Assembly: GCA_013400975.1 (NCBI GenBank)
Contig: WBMZ01010150.1
Span: 1-64,000 of the forward strand
Direction: 5' to 3'
Source: Atrichornis clamosus
Taxonomy: Eukaryota > Chordata > Aves > Passeriformes > Menuridae
Length of the DNA stretch: 64,000 bases
The notes beneath the pieces are model-generated. The model was not told where the DNA came from and did not search any database. It saw nothing but the letters and a program-made list of their open reading frames with translations. Made by a program: the position numbers and the translations under genes. Below are positions 1 through 10,570 of this stretch, in pieces. Each line of letters starts with the position of its first letter. The first letter of the stretch is position 1.

Positions 1-22
1 CCTTCCCCTTCCCCTTCCCCCC
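1..22. repeat. CCTTCC-type simple repeat at the window start
   Basis: Three CCTTCC-type units and a C run. The repeat probably extends to the left of the window. Confidence 0.7.
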
Positions 23-112
23 TGTTGTGTGTATTTTACCTGTGGGAGAACTGTTCGCTGTGTCAGGCCAGGGAAACCCCACGAGGTTTTATTTGAAATT
101 TGTTTCTAAACT

Positions 113-118
113 AATAAA
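113..118 (+). terminator. AATAAA followed by a G/T-rich stretch near the left edge
   Basis: AATAAA at 113-118 is followed at about 142-158 by GTGGCTGTTTTGTGTCT, the arrangement of a real poly(A) site. It could be an intronic poly(A) site of FBXW11, the end of a gene or retrocopy left of the window, or chance. Confidence 0.3.
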
Positions 119-1142
119 AGCCTGAACAGTTTCTTGATCTAAGTGGCTGTTTTGTGTCTAATGTTGATCAAATTTAGAGAGTTGACATCCCACATTTGGG
201 TTTCATTTTTGTACAAAATGATATTTATACATTGACCTTCGAAATCCCTGTGAATTTTAATTGTTTTAATTTATTATTGAAATTCAACCAAACCTTCAGC
301 TGGTCCCTCTAATCAACAACAGCTCTTTTACACCATTTTCTGTAAAACTGCAAAAACTCTCACAGAGGCATAAGAGATGGGTGTCATGTTTGCCTTTGAA
401 AAGTCTACCAATAAATCCTAGATTCATTTTATTTAAGAAAGTGGATAGGTTTTGGTACCTATTTCAAAAACTTTCTAAAACAAATCACTCACTGTCTTCT
501 AATGTAAAATAAGGATATGCAGCTATTTCAGGCCTTAAACTTAGTCCTGCATGTTGTCTGACATAAGTGTAGTGGGCCTGGCCTTCATATCTATGCTTTG
601 GACCTGTTCCTAATATGTTAATTAGGGAAAATATTTTACTTGACATCTTTTCTGAATGTAGCAATTTAAATCTGTGCTCTTCTGCAAGCAGTAAAAATCT
701 TAAGAATAGACTTCATGGCAGAGCAGAGCATTTGTGTGTTCTCAGTGTGGGACTTTGAGGGCTCTGTGTATTCACAGAAGATGAGATTGGCAGATTTTAA
801 CATCAGAAAACACTTCAGTTTCTGACTCACTAAAAATCTAGTTTTAACTGTGATGAGTGTTATACAGAATTGTGAAAATTTGGCATCTTGATAAAGAAAG
901 AGGTTTTGCCTAATAATTCCCAGTTGATCCTTAAAACTCCATGAGGTGCTGGATCACAGTGGGCTGGCTGCATGTGCCAGAAGGGCACAGTCCCACAGTG
1001 ACAGTGGGAGCTGGTGTGGGGGTGTGGGAGCTGAGTGCAGGGAGAACCTTGGCTCTGCTCAATTAAACATTCATGAGCCTGCGGTACCACTGTGAGCCAA
1101 AAAAGCCTTGGGTTGAAGTGAGTTCAGTCGCAGTGTGCCCTG

Positions 1143-1650
1143 GAGCCAGGAGGGACATCCCTGTCCTGGGGGATCAAGGAGGGGATTGTCCTGCTCTGCT
1201 CTGGGCTGGGGCGGCCTCACCTCCAGTGCTGGGGCAGTTCTGGGTGCCACGATGTCAGGGAGCTCTGAAACTGTTCCAGAGTGTCCAAAGGGGGCACACG
1301 GGGATGGGAAGGGTCTGGAGGGGCCACCCGAGGAGCGGCTGAGGGCCCTGGGTGTGTTCAGCTGGAGCAGAGCAGGCTGAGGGCAGAGCTCCCCGGGGGC
1401 TGCAGCGCCTCCCGGGGGGCAGCGCAGGGGCAGCTCCGAGCTCTGCTCCCTGGGACCAGGGACAGCACCAGGGAACGGCTGGAGCTGGGCCAGGGAGGCT
1501 CGGGCTGGAGAGCAGGAAAAGGTTCTTCTTCCCCCAGAGGGTGCTGGGCACTGAGCAGGCTCCCCAGGGAATGGGCACGGCCCCAAGGCTGCCAGAGCTC
1601 CAGGAGCCTTTGGACAACGCTCCCAGGCACAGGGGGGGATTGTTGGGGTG
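1143..1650 (+). mobile_element. CR1 LINE fragment, GC-rich subfamily A, missing its 3' end
   Basis: About 510 bases closely resembling the copies at 13.6, 26.8 and 56.9 kb. Landmarks are the CTCCAGTGCTGGGGCAGTTC block, GAACGGCTGGAGCTGGGCC, TTCTTCTTCCCCCAGAGGGT and GGGGATTGTTGGGGTG. It stops abruptly after GTTGGGGTG, without the downstream AGGAGCTGGACTGGATGATC segment and ATTCTATG tail present in the other copies. Open frames across it are by-products of GC-richness, not genes. Confidence 0.8.
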
Positions 1651-2447
1651 TTGTTCCTGCTTTGTCGTGTATCATTTAATCAGTTTGGGCAGCTGCTATT
1701 AATCTGGAGAACTCTGGAAAAAGCTTTGTAAAAAAGACTATTTCACAAGAAAGAAAACTAAAAGCGGTTGAACATAAGTGGTAGTTGAACATGAGTGTCT
1801 GAACACACATTGTGTTATGCAGACATCCCATTAATTTCTAAATAGGAAATCATAAAACCATGGGCTTACCAATGCTGTGTTTGCCTTGTGCTGGAAGGTG
1901 TCAGTCAGGATAGAAGGCAGCTGTGTCCCGTCTGCCATCAGGACTGTCTTCCAAATGCTTCTTTATGGTATCAAAATGGTAACTACATCAAATACTTCAG
2001 ACACTGCTCAAGTGACATGTTTGATCTTGCATAAAGGGTTTAAAATACAACATGGATTTCTAATACTGAAATATGCTTATAATAAACTGCTGAAGTGTTC
2101 GTGCTTATTTCAAACTGCAAACATGAGAGATGCAGTAGTGCTGACTCTGAAAGACATTTCAAGTTTGATCCTCCAGCTGACCTGTTAATGTCTTCTGTAA
2201 GATAATACAGGTGTGTGAGAGTAGAGGGGAAAACCCCAACCCACCAACAACAAAAACCTGCCGAACCAGGCACGGGTTTAGGTGAAATGATGCTCTGCAG
2301 AGTGGCCTTTTTCTTAGGTGGGTGGGTTTGGGTCACTTTACAGCTGCTTAGTGCCCTCATCCCCTCCTTCAGGGGAGGGTAGTGACTTACTTTGTTGCCA
2401 GGAGATGGCAGCAAGAGATAAACAATATTTGTTTGTCCATGAATGTC

Positions 2448-2795
2448 ATGGAATCACAGAATGGTTTGGATTGGAAGGGACCTTTAAGCCCATCCAGTCC
2501 CAGAGACACCTTCCACTATCCCAGGGTGCTCCAAGCCCCATCCAGCCTGGCCTTTGACACTTCCAGGGATGGAGCAGCCACAGTTTCTCTGGGCAACCTG
2601 TGCCAGGGCCTCACCTCCCTCACAGCCATAAATTTCTTCCCAATATCCCATCTAACCCTGCCCTCTGGCAGTGGGAGGCCATTCCCCCTTGTCCTGTCAC
2701 TCCATCCCTTGTAAACAGCCTCTCTCCATCTTTCCTGTCAGCTCTTTCAGGTCTTGAAAGATGCCATTAGGTCACCCCAAAGCTTTTCTTCTCCA
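2448..2795 (-). mobile_element. CR1 LINE fragment, 3' end, subfamily C
   Basis: Read on the minus strand it ends with the CR1 tail: on the plus strand it opens with GGAATCACAGAATGGTTTGG, the reverse complement of CCAAACCATTCTGTGATTCC. It then runs through the block GACACTTCCAGGGATGGAGC and CTAACCCTGCCCTCTGGCAG to about 2,795. The 5' end is truncated, as is normal for CR1. Confidence 0.9.
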
Positions 2796-3937
2796 TATCA
2801 TTTGAGCACCTTCTATTTGTCCTTCACTTTCTCCCTTGGGAATTGTTCATTTCTGACATGTTAATGATCTTTACACTTCAAAACTGCTCAAATGTGTGAG
2901 CACCATATTCCAGTGCCAGCGTGGCTGCTGTGTCCCACACATAACCTTTCATGGCTGAAATAAGGGCAAAGTTGGGGTTTACTTGGTGCTCCTTTCACTT
3001 TCCCCCATCTAAGTAGTTCAGTACACATGTGATGGTTGGTTTATAAAAGATACTAATTGGGCAAAATTGCACTTCCCACGTGTGGTGTGAGAACAGCATC
3101 CAGCGGCCAGGTGTGGGTTCAGCATGGATCCTGCATTCCACCTTCCCTGGACACACCAGTGGTGCTTAGACCCATAGGTGCCAAGGACAGCTGTTCCTGT
3201 GGCTGTACACACAGTTTGTGGTGAACTTTGCAGCAATTCTCCTGTTCACCTGCAATCTTTATGTGCAGGAGTGAAGATATTTACACCTGAAAAGAGAGAT
3301 TTCATTGAGAGATTGCTCCTGGCTTTTTTGGAACCCAAGCATAGCTGGGGTGTGTTTTTCTTCTAACAAAGGGGAATTGAGGACATCTGAAAAGCTTGTT
3401 TTGCTGTGTGTCTGTTCTCCTGCCACGCCACTGCTGATTCCAAGTGCCTGTCACATGTAAGGGACAGGGCAGAGCCTTGGATCTCTGGGAGAGCAGGAAG
3501 CTGAAAGTTGGTGCACTTGTCATTCTGCCACATTTTGCAGAAATACTGTTGGCATCAGGCTGTGTTCCTTTCTTCTCAGTAATTTCTGAGGCTGCTGAAA
3601 TTATTTAACTGTGGTGTTTACTACTGGGTTCTTCAAACTTACTCCAAATTTTGCAGTCATTAATTTTTATATTTAATTAATAACCATGAAACAAGTAGCC
3701 TGATTGAACTGAATGATCAGACATTTTTTAGTACTCTAGTCTCTGTATTACCTAATGGGTTGACTGAATATTCCTGTGTGAGGTAAATGCTGCTACACCT
3801 TTAGCTGCACATGCAGGGAGCACAGCAAGTGCACAGTGTAGCTCTGGAGAGGGACGGGAAGGTGAACTCAGGTCAGGTGTGGGAAATGGCTGTTGGAGGA
3901 AGTGGTGCAGTGGGAACCTGGGGTACATTCCCAGCAG

Positions 3938-4484
3938 GTCAGGGAGGGATCCCACCCCTGTGCCCAGCCCTGGAGGCCCCTCTGCAGGGCTGTGCCCAGC
4001 TCTAGATCCTCAGCACAGCAGGGACCTGGAGCTCCTGGAGCGGGGCCGGCGGAGGCTGCGCAGGTGAGGAAGGGCCTGGAGCCTCTCCCTGCCCGGGAAA
4101 GGCTGAGGGAGCTGGGGGTGTGCAGCCTCCAGAGCAGCCCCAGCTGAGAGGGGCCCTCATCCCTGGGTGTCCCTGTGTGCAGGGAGGGGCAGAGCAGGGC
4201 CCGGGCTCTGCTCCGGGGGCCTGGAATGGCACAGGAGGAACGGGCAGGGACGGATCCCAGGAAGTTCCCCCTGCACAGGAGGCAGCGCTCCTTTGCTGGC
4301 CGTGCCCGAGCCCTGCACAGATTGTCCAGAGAGCCTGTGGAGTCTCCTCCCTGGGGCTGTTCCAGAGCTGTCTGGACACACTGCTGTGCCCTGTGCTCTG
4401 GGATGGCCCTGCTGGAGCAGGGAGGTGGCACCAGGTGAGCCCCTGGGGGCCCTTCCAGCCTCACCCATCCTGGGATTCTATGAT
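3938..4484 (+). mobile_element. CR1 LINE fragment, GC-rich subfamily B
   Basis: About 550 bases. Landmarks are GACCTGGAGCTCCTGGAGCG, GGCTGAGGGAGCTGGGGGTG, GGATCCCAGGAAGTTCCCCC and CTGTCTGGACACACTGCTGT, ending in CTGGGATTCTATGA. It is nearly identical over about 470 bases to the copy at 54.2 kb. The long open frames on both strands here are shadows of this element. Confidence 0.9.
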
Positions 4485-6049
4485 AGGTTGTTGTTGTGTT
4501 GTTGAATGTGATTGTTTGGTACAAGGACTAAAATAACTGTTAAATCTGTTCCTGTTAAAACTTCATGTGTGCCCTCTTCCCCCCTGGAACCTTCTCAATC
4601 AGAAATGCTCACCCAGCAGACCAGTTTATTTGGGTTTTTTGTGTCTTCCACTTGGCACAATGTGTCTGCTTGATACCCTAGGATTAAGGATTTTAAACTC
4701 ACTCCTGAAGGTGACTTTGCAATGATTGCATTTTCTGGGGAGAAACCTTGAGAACTGTTCCAAATCACACAACATCACAGTAAGATAAATCTATCCCAGA
4801 TAACCAGTATTTAGAATCTCAGAGTTGTTAGTGCCTATAAAGATTGGGATGTGGCAAACTGGAAGATCACTTTCACAATGGATTTTAAATGCCCTGGTAT
4901 TTTTGGGAGATGGAGCACTTTAAGACTGTTCTGAGACACGTGGTGGTGTTAAGAGAGGATTTGCTGTTTTAGAAGTGGTGAGATTTGAGGCCCACTAGTT
5001 ATTTGGACATTATTCCATTTCAGTTGTTTGAATCTGTATTGCGACTGGTGTTGAAAAATGTGTATAAACCCAATTTGCATTGTAGGAGCCTTCACTGTCC
5101 TTTAAAGTTTTGCTATAGTTCTCTAAATTATGTAGAAGAAAAGAGTCAATGAATAAGACTACATGTATTCGTTCCTGCTTTCTCTTGCTGCCCATTTTTA
5201 TGAAGACCATGCCAAATTCAGTGTGCAGTGGAGGAATGTATGAACACACTTTCTTAATTCTTTAGAAAAATAACAGTAGTTCCTTTGATTTTTCAGGACT
5301 ATTTGAAGCCTAAAGTGGGCTGTTGTGAGATAAAATGGAAAATTAAAAAGGTCGTCGTCTCCTGGTTTGAAAGATTTTTTTCATGCTTGGCCAAGTGGCT
5401 TAGGTTGTTCATGAAAATGAAGTTACTCAACATCTCAGATTCAGGGCAGTTTTGTGGAAAGCAAAATTGCAGGTCCTTTGAAATAAGTAACAGACTTGGC
5501 AGAGAGTTTTTGTGGGATCAGTGAGGTGGGCTGTAGGTGGGATATGGACAAGAAAAATTCGGTTGCTATTTTATATGTAAATATTTATTTTTATAAAGTC
5601 TGTGCCAGTGCGTTATCCAGGTGGTTTCTGTGTAAGTACCTTCACTCAACTGCAATCCCATTCTGAAGGCAGGCCCCCACGCAGGAGACAAGGTCTGGGC
5701 CAGGGGCAGTGACAAACATGTGCAGTGTTCCCCTGCTCTGGGGGGTTGTGAGGTCAGTGCTGGCAGCTCCTGGCAGACCCCACACTGATTGTGCTGCTTA
5801 TACACCCTCCCAGCTCCTGCCTGGGTACCCAGTGCTTTGGGGAAGAGTTAACTGGGAGTTAGGAAGTGATACACTGCAGGACAGTCCTGGATCACTGGGC
5901 CAGCCCCCAGTCCTGACGTTTGCTGGGGTGGGGAATGCCTTTCATACATAAATCCAACCCTAAAAGGATCACAGGGGTTACCAGGCTGCTTCTGGGGTCT
6001 TCCTGGGGAAGGTCTGTGTGTCCCCAGTCCCCTGATAATGGGCTCTGGG

Positions 6050-6155
6050 CACCCTGGTCTGGTGGGAGGTGTCCCTGCCCATGGCAGGATTTAGGAATGA
6101 GATGAGCCTTTAGGTCCCTGCCGACCCAAACCTTCCTGGGATTCTGTGGTAACTG
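6050..6155 (+). mobile_element. CR1 LINE 3'-end fragment, degraded
   Basis: The last 100 or so bases of a subfamily C copy: GGGAGGTGTCCCTGCCCATGG, then TTTAGGTCCCTGCCGACCCA and the tail TGGGATTCTGTGG. It has several substitutions against the other copies. Confidence 0.7.
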
Positions 6156-7202
6156 TTCCTTGTTGACCAACATCCTTAGGCTGCAGGTGAAATTCCAGCA
6201 GGTAGTTCAGCTCCTGGGCTGAGTTCTGCCCAAAGGCTGTTTGGAGTCATGGCCCTTTCCTTGGGAGTTCTCCTGCTGAGCCTGCTCTGCCCAGCCCCAC
6301 TGGTGTGGGATCAGCAGTGCCCCCAGGGTGGGAGAGCAACAGCTGCAGGAAGGATGCTAAAGAAGTATCTGTTCATGTGGATATTGTAAATACGCCAGGA
6401 AATCTTTGGGAAACTGAACTAAATTTATTCTGCACTGGAATTGAGGATGCAGAAGCTGAACTGTCACCCCTCATGATTTGAGAGTTACTTGACTCCTGCT
6501 GATCCTGAGGGTTCTCAGCTGGTTCTTACACTAAAACCAATTGCATCCATTGGCTCCCATAGAAATGCACTATGGAATGTTACAGTCTGAGTTGCTCAGT
6601 TTGAAGTTGCTTAAAAATTATTGCTGCTCTTGATTATTTTTCTGTAGCTGAAGAGAAGCCTCAAGCCCCCAAGCTTCTGGTGTAAGTCATTCAGGAATAA
6701 CTTTGCTAAGAATGGATCTAGGGACAATAATCTGTGAATTGGGATAGCTACAGCATTTGCAATTAATGAATTACTGTCCAGCTCACTGATTTCCCTTCCT
6801 TGCATCAGGCTGCAGGGCACAGTGTCTCTGGAATATGCTCTGTCTCCAGACTCCTGAACAAAATTCAAGAGTGGATTTGGCACCTACAGATTATGGAAAG
6901 AGCTTAAATAGAAAAGATGTCCTTGCAGGGAAGTGTTGCAGAATCTTTGCTCACGCTTTCCCTGCTCTGCCTCTATTTGTTCCTGTGAAGTCCTGTCTCA
7001 TGCTGAGTTGAATTCTCTATTATTACATGTGAGGGAATAATCAAAGAATCAGTATTTTAACTTTTTATTGCTGCTGTTCAGGGTAAAGCATGTGCTTGAA
7101 GATGACCATCTTTTGGGATTGTGTGCTCAAAAAGGAAAGGATTCTGTGCCCAGAAGTAGCAAAATCCTTTCTGCTGCTTCCACACTGCTGGATTTTGGGT
7201 TC

Positions 7203-7770
7203 ATGGAACCACATAGAATGGTTTGGGTTGGAAGGGATCTTAAAGCCCATCCAGGCCGTCACTCACTGCCACGGGCAGGGACACCTTCCACTATCCCAGG
7301 TTGCTCCAAGCCCCATCCAACCTGGCCTTGGACACTTCCAGGGATCCAGGGGCAGCCACAGCTTCTCTGGGCAACCTGTGCCAGGGCCTTCCCACCCTCA
7401 CAGGGAGGAATTTCTTCTGTATATCCCATCTAACCCTGCCCTCTGGCAGTATGAATCCATTCCTCTTGTCCTGTCCCTCCAGTTCCTATTAAAAATTCTG
7501 GGTTCCCTGTAGCCCCTTCAGACCCTGGAAGGTGCTGTGAGGTCTCCACACACCCTTCCCATCTCCAGGCCAGCTCTCCCAGCCTGGCTCCATAGGGAGG
7601 TGCTCCAGTCCCCTCTGCAGCTTCATGGCCTCCTCTGGATTTGCTCCAACAGTTCCATGTCCTTAGGCTGGAGACACCAGAGCTGTAGTCTGTGCTTCAT
7701 GTGGGGTCTCAGAACAGCAGAGTGGAGGGGATTCTCCCCTCCCTGGGCCTGCCCATGCTGCTTTTGCTGC
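7203..7770 (-). mobile_element. CR1 LINE fragment, 3' end, subfamily C
   Basis: On the plus strand it starts with the inverted tail (CACATAGAATGGTTTGGGTT) and runs through GGATCCAGGGGCAGCCACAG and CTAACCCTGCCCTCTGGCAG to an older part around CAGCTCTCCCAGCCTGGCTC. It resembles the copies at 45.8 and 40.6 kb, including the shared GACCCTGGAAGG segment. Confidence 0.88.
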
Positions 7771-8020
7771 ACTGTTGTGCTCATTCTCCCTCCAGGACAG
7801 ATGGACAGTCCAGCAGGCAGAATGAAGCAGGAAAGACATAAAACCTTGGAGATATTTTGGTGTATCTGTTTGCATTCACTTGTAACTGGTGCTTCTACAT
7901 ATGACAGAGTAATTCTTGTGTTGCTGCGGTGCCCTAAAGCTCAGGATTCTGAGTGAATTGCAAGGTTTGTTCGGTTGTTTTCTGTGCACTGACTGACTGA
8001 TTGCCTCCATTTCTTTGTAG

Positions 8021-8207
8021 AGCAAGGCTTAGATCACATAGCAGAAAACATCCTTTCCTATCTCGATGCCAGATCCCTCTGTGCAGCAGAGCTGGTGTGT
8101 AAGGAATGGCAGAGAGTCATCTCGGAGGGGATGCTGTGGAAAAAGCTCATTGAGAGGATGGTACGCACAGACCCGCTGTGGAAGGGGCTGTCAGAAAGAA
8201 GGGGTTG
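8021..8207 (+). CDS. FBXW11: FBXW11 coding exon with the F-box (first in window)
   Basis: This exon encodes [10 protein letters not shown] through LSERRG and carries the whole F-box of about 40 residues, the SKP1-binding module that docks the receptor to CUL1. It follows a pyrimidine-rich stretch ending TTCTTTGTAG and is followed by GTAAGT. The first two bases (AG) complete a codon begun in the previous exon, most likely GAG for the Glu of EQGLDH, so the incoming intron is phase 1. The last two bases (TG) are completed by the first base of the next exon to give Trp. The exon is 187 bp: 2 + 61 codons + 2. The hydrophobic core of the F-box (Leu, Ile, Leu, Leu and the CKEW motif) is intact. The upstream exon that should end in DFITALPE was not found in 1-8,020. 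Confidence 0.97.
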
Positions 8208-8945
8208 GTAAGTACCCAAACTCACCTTTTACAGCCTTCTCCTTTCCACATTCCCTAATAATGAGCTCTGCCAAATAGGAAGTTTATAGTGAATTGCTGA
8301 GCTCCTGATCTCTCCTGGGATTTGAGGGCCAAAGTTGTCAGCTCCCCTTTCTGCTCTGGCTTTGTCCCTGTCCTTCTGTGCTGTGTCTGTCACCACTTTC
8401 TTGCTTAAGTCAGTCTGGAAATTTGGAGTTTCTGTTTTGCAGGGAGAACTTACAATTCCATCAGCTCACAAAAACCAGTGACAGTGCATTTGCAGGGCTT
8501 TTTGTCAAGAATTTCCTCTTCAACTTTTTTTGTTTTTTGCTTAAAATGTAAAATAGCGGCTTAGGCTGCAGAAACCTCTCGAAGAGTTTTTCTGTCCTCT
8601 CCAAGTTTTTGGAGAGCTGTTCTGCTTCAGAAACCTGTTTCCCTGTGCTCTCTAGTGGTGTGCCTGGGCAAAGGCAAGGCATGCACAGAGCAAGGGGCTG
8701 GCACACTGCTGCCTAGGAACCTGATGGAGCAGGGAATCATAATTGGAAAACACTTGTTTTCTTTTTAATCTTGAACATTTTGAATACTTGTCAAATTGCA
8801 AAGTCACAAGGGTGATGATACTAAAAACTCTTCCAAGTATTCTGTGAGAATATGTGCTAAGGGTGGGTTCTGGGCAGGCTTTGCATTCCTGTAAAGTTTG
8901 GATTCTTTGTGGTACGTTGAAAATGGTGTTTCTGCTTCTTTCTAG
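8208..8945 (+). other. FBXW11: FBXW11 intron between F-box and linker exons
   Basis: A 738-base phase-2 intron bounded by GTAAGT and CTAG. It contains unique AT-rich sequence; I see no repeat, RNA gene or second exon in it. Confidence 0.9.
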
Positions 8946-9036
8946 GGATCAGTACCTGTTCAAAAACAGACCAACAGATGGGCCCCCCAATTCGTTTTAC
9001 AGGTCCTTATACCCAAAGATAATCCAGGATATAGAG
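8946..9036 (+). CDS. FBXW11: FBXW11 coding exon, linker between F-box and propeller
   Basis: This exon encodes [20 protein letters not shown] and on to IIQDIE after finishing the split Trp codon. It belongs to the helical linker that joins the F-box to the WD40 propeller and fixes the distance between bound substrate and the E2 enzyme. The acceptor is TTTCTAG and the donor GTAGGT; the exon is 91 bp and ends in phase 0. RPTDGPPNS is one of the segments that separates FBXW11 from BTRC, which as I recall has PPDGNAPPNS here. The next exon lies 10 kb downstream, beyond the longest intron fully contained in the window. Confidence 0.97.
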
Positions 9037-10517
9037 GTAGGTATAACACCCTCAGCAACTCCCTGCCACAGCATGTCATTGACTTTGGGTGTTAACACCA
9101 TCCTTTTTGCATTTGAAGACTTTGCAACTCTCTGGGACTCTGGATTTTAATAAAGTAGCAGGTTTAGGACACACTGCTCCAAGACAATTCCATGTATTTC
9201 TGAATGTTCAATATTTTGGTCACAGTCACTTAGAGGATTATCTGAGGGTTAATGCCTTAAACACCAATCATTTCAAATGTAAATTACTACTCCTAAGGCA
9301 GTGACTGACTGTTGCAAATACAGCTTTGGTCACCATTTGGGATTTTTCCTCTCTTCAGTGGTTTGATGGGAACAATAAACCCACAGGGGCATCAGTGGTA
9401 AAGGAACTTCATATATAAAATTTTGCTTATCTTGTTTTGAGATTTACAGATTTGGGCTTGCTCAGTGGTTTTGAAATAATTCTGATGAATCAGGACCATC
9501 CCAGTATTCTGCCAGCAGGCAGAAAATGTGTCTTGCTCTGTTTGCTGTACCCACCACAAAGCTCTGAAGTTACACCACAGCCTGTCATGGATTTATTTCA
9601 GGATGGGAAATGATTGGTCTGAAAGTCATTAGTGGGGAAATGTGTTTTGATGTTGAAGACAGATGTGGTCAAATGGAATCACTCTGCAAAATGACAAATG
9701 TCAGTTTGTGCTGCTTGGCACTCAGGAAACAAAATTCTTCACAACTCTTAAGCCAGCTGTAAAATGGTTCTGCTGGAAGGCAGAATGTACTTTTCAAATA
9801 TCCTTTTATAAACCTTGCTACATAATTCAGAAACATTTAAACATAAAGAACTAAGAATGAAATGCACCCTAGGCAAAATACGACCACACTTGATTTTTAC
9901 CTGTGAGCTGAATGATCCAGTTTATTATTTGAGGGGAGATGGCTTTTTCCTGTAAGGAATGAGAGTGATATTGCAGTGATAAGAAGCCCATGGGATTAAG
10001 AGCTCTTAGTGTGATATTTTCTTGCTTTCTGCATGATTCTGGCCTAGTTCTTTTAAGAAAATGGGCAAAAAGCAGCACGAAAACCTTTGCATAGAACACT
10101 GGAAGAGTTTGGCATTACTGTAACTCACTTGTAACGTTATTCTTCTATAACTCATTTGTATAAGTGGAACATTTGTATAGTCGTTGTTATTAGAGATGGG
10201 AGGACTCCTTGAATGTGTTCTGAGGACTTTTTAAGGCCTTTTGAATTATCCCAATCTGCTCTTTCATGCTTACTCTTTAGTTGCTGTAGATTTGCTTTAC
10301 AATGCACAGAAATAAAATGCCTGAATCAGACAGTCCTTACTAGGATGAAACAAATAGGAACAAACCAAACCCCTCGTGCTTCTCTTATCCCCAATATCAA
10401 TAAAAAACATTTAAAAATTGTCAGTCTCTAAATAGCTGAGAGTGGGGAAAGGGTAAACCACTAAAAATAGATTGTAGTAAGGGACATGTTTCTTAAAAAA
10501 ATCCTAAATTTCATTAC

Positions 10518-10570
10518 ATTAACAATAAATATATAATATATTAATTCATTAAATTAACAATAAATATATT
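10518..10570. repeat. AT-rich direct repeat
   Basis: ATTAACAATAAATATAT occurs at 10,518-10,534 and again at 10,553-10,569, in an AT-only stretch. It is low-complexity intronic sequence. Confidence 0.8.

Larger units (their letters stand above)
1..8020 (+). other. FBXW11: Intron of FBXW11, left part (5' exons not in window)
   Basis: Everything before the F-box exon is read as the end of the preceding intron. I looked for the exon encoding the dimerisation domain (motifs CIKYFDQW, CHYQHGHIN and DFITALPE) and did not find it. Contents: a CCTTCC-rich start (1-22), an AATAAA at 113-118, CR1 fragments at about 1,143-1,650, 2,448-2,795, 3,938-4,484, 6,050-6,155 and 7,203-7,770, and otherwise AT-rich unique sequence with nothing recognisable in 160-1,140, 1,651-2,447, 2,796-3,937, 4,485-6,049 and 6,156-7,202. 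Confidence 0.85.

Noticed and set aside
3295..3366. Peptide with KRDFIERLLLAFLEP, recalling the RDFITALPE end of the missing FBXW11 exon
   Set aside because: Only RDFI matches; flanking residues and the splice junction do not fit, and the dimerisation-domain motifs are absent before it.
3868..4536. Long frames on both strands at 3.9-4.5 kb, similar to frames at 54.1-54.7 kb
   Set aside because: Both sets lie on subfamily B CR1 fragments. Similar peptides at two places reflect the repeat, not a gene family.
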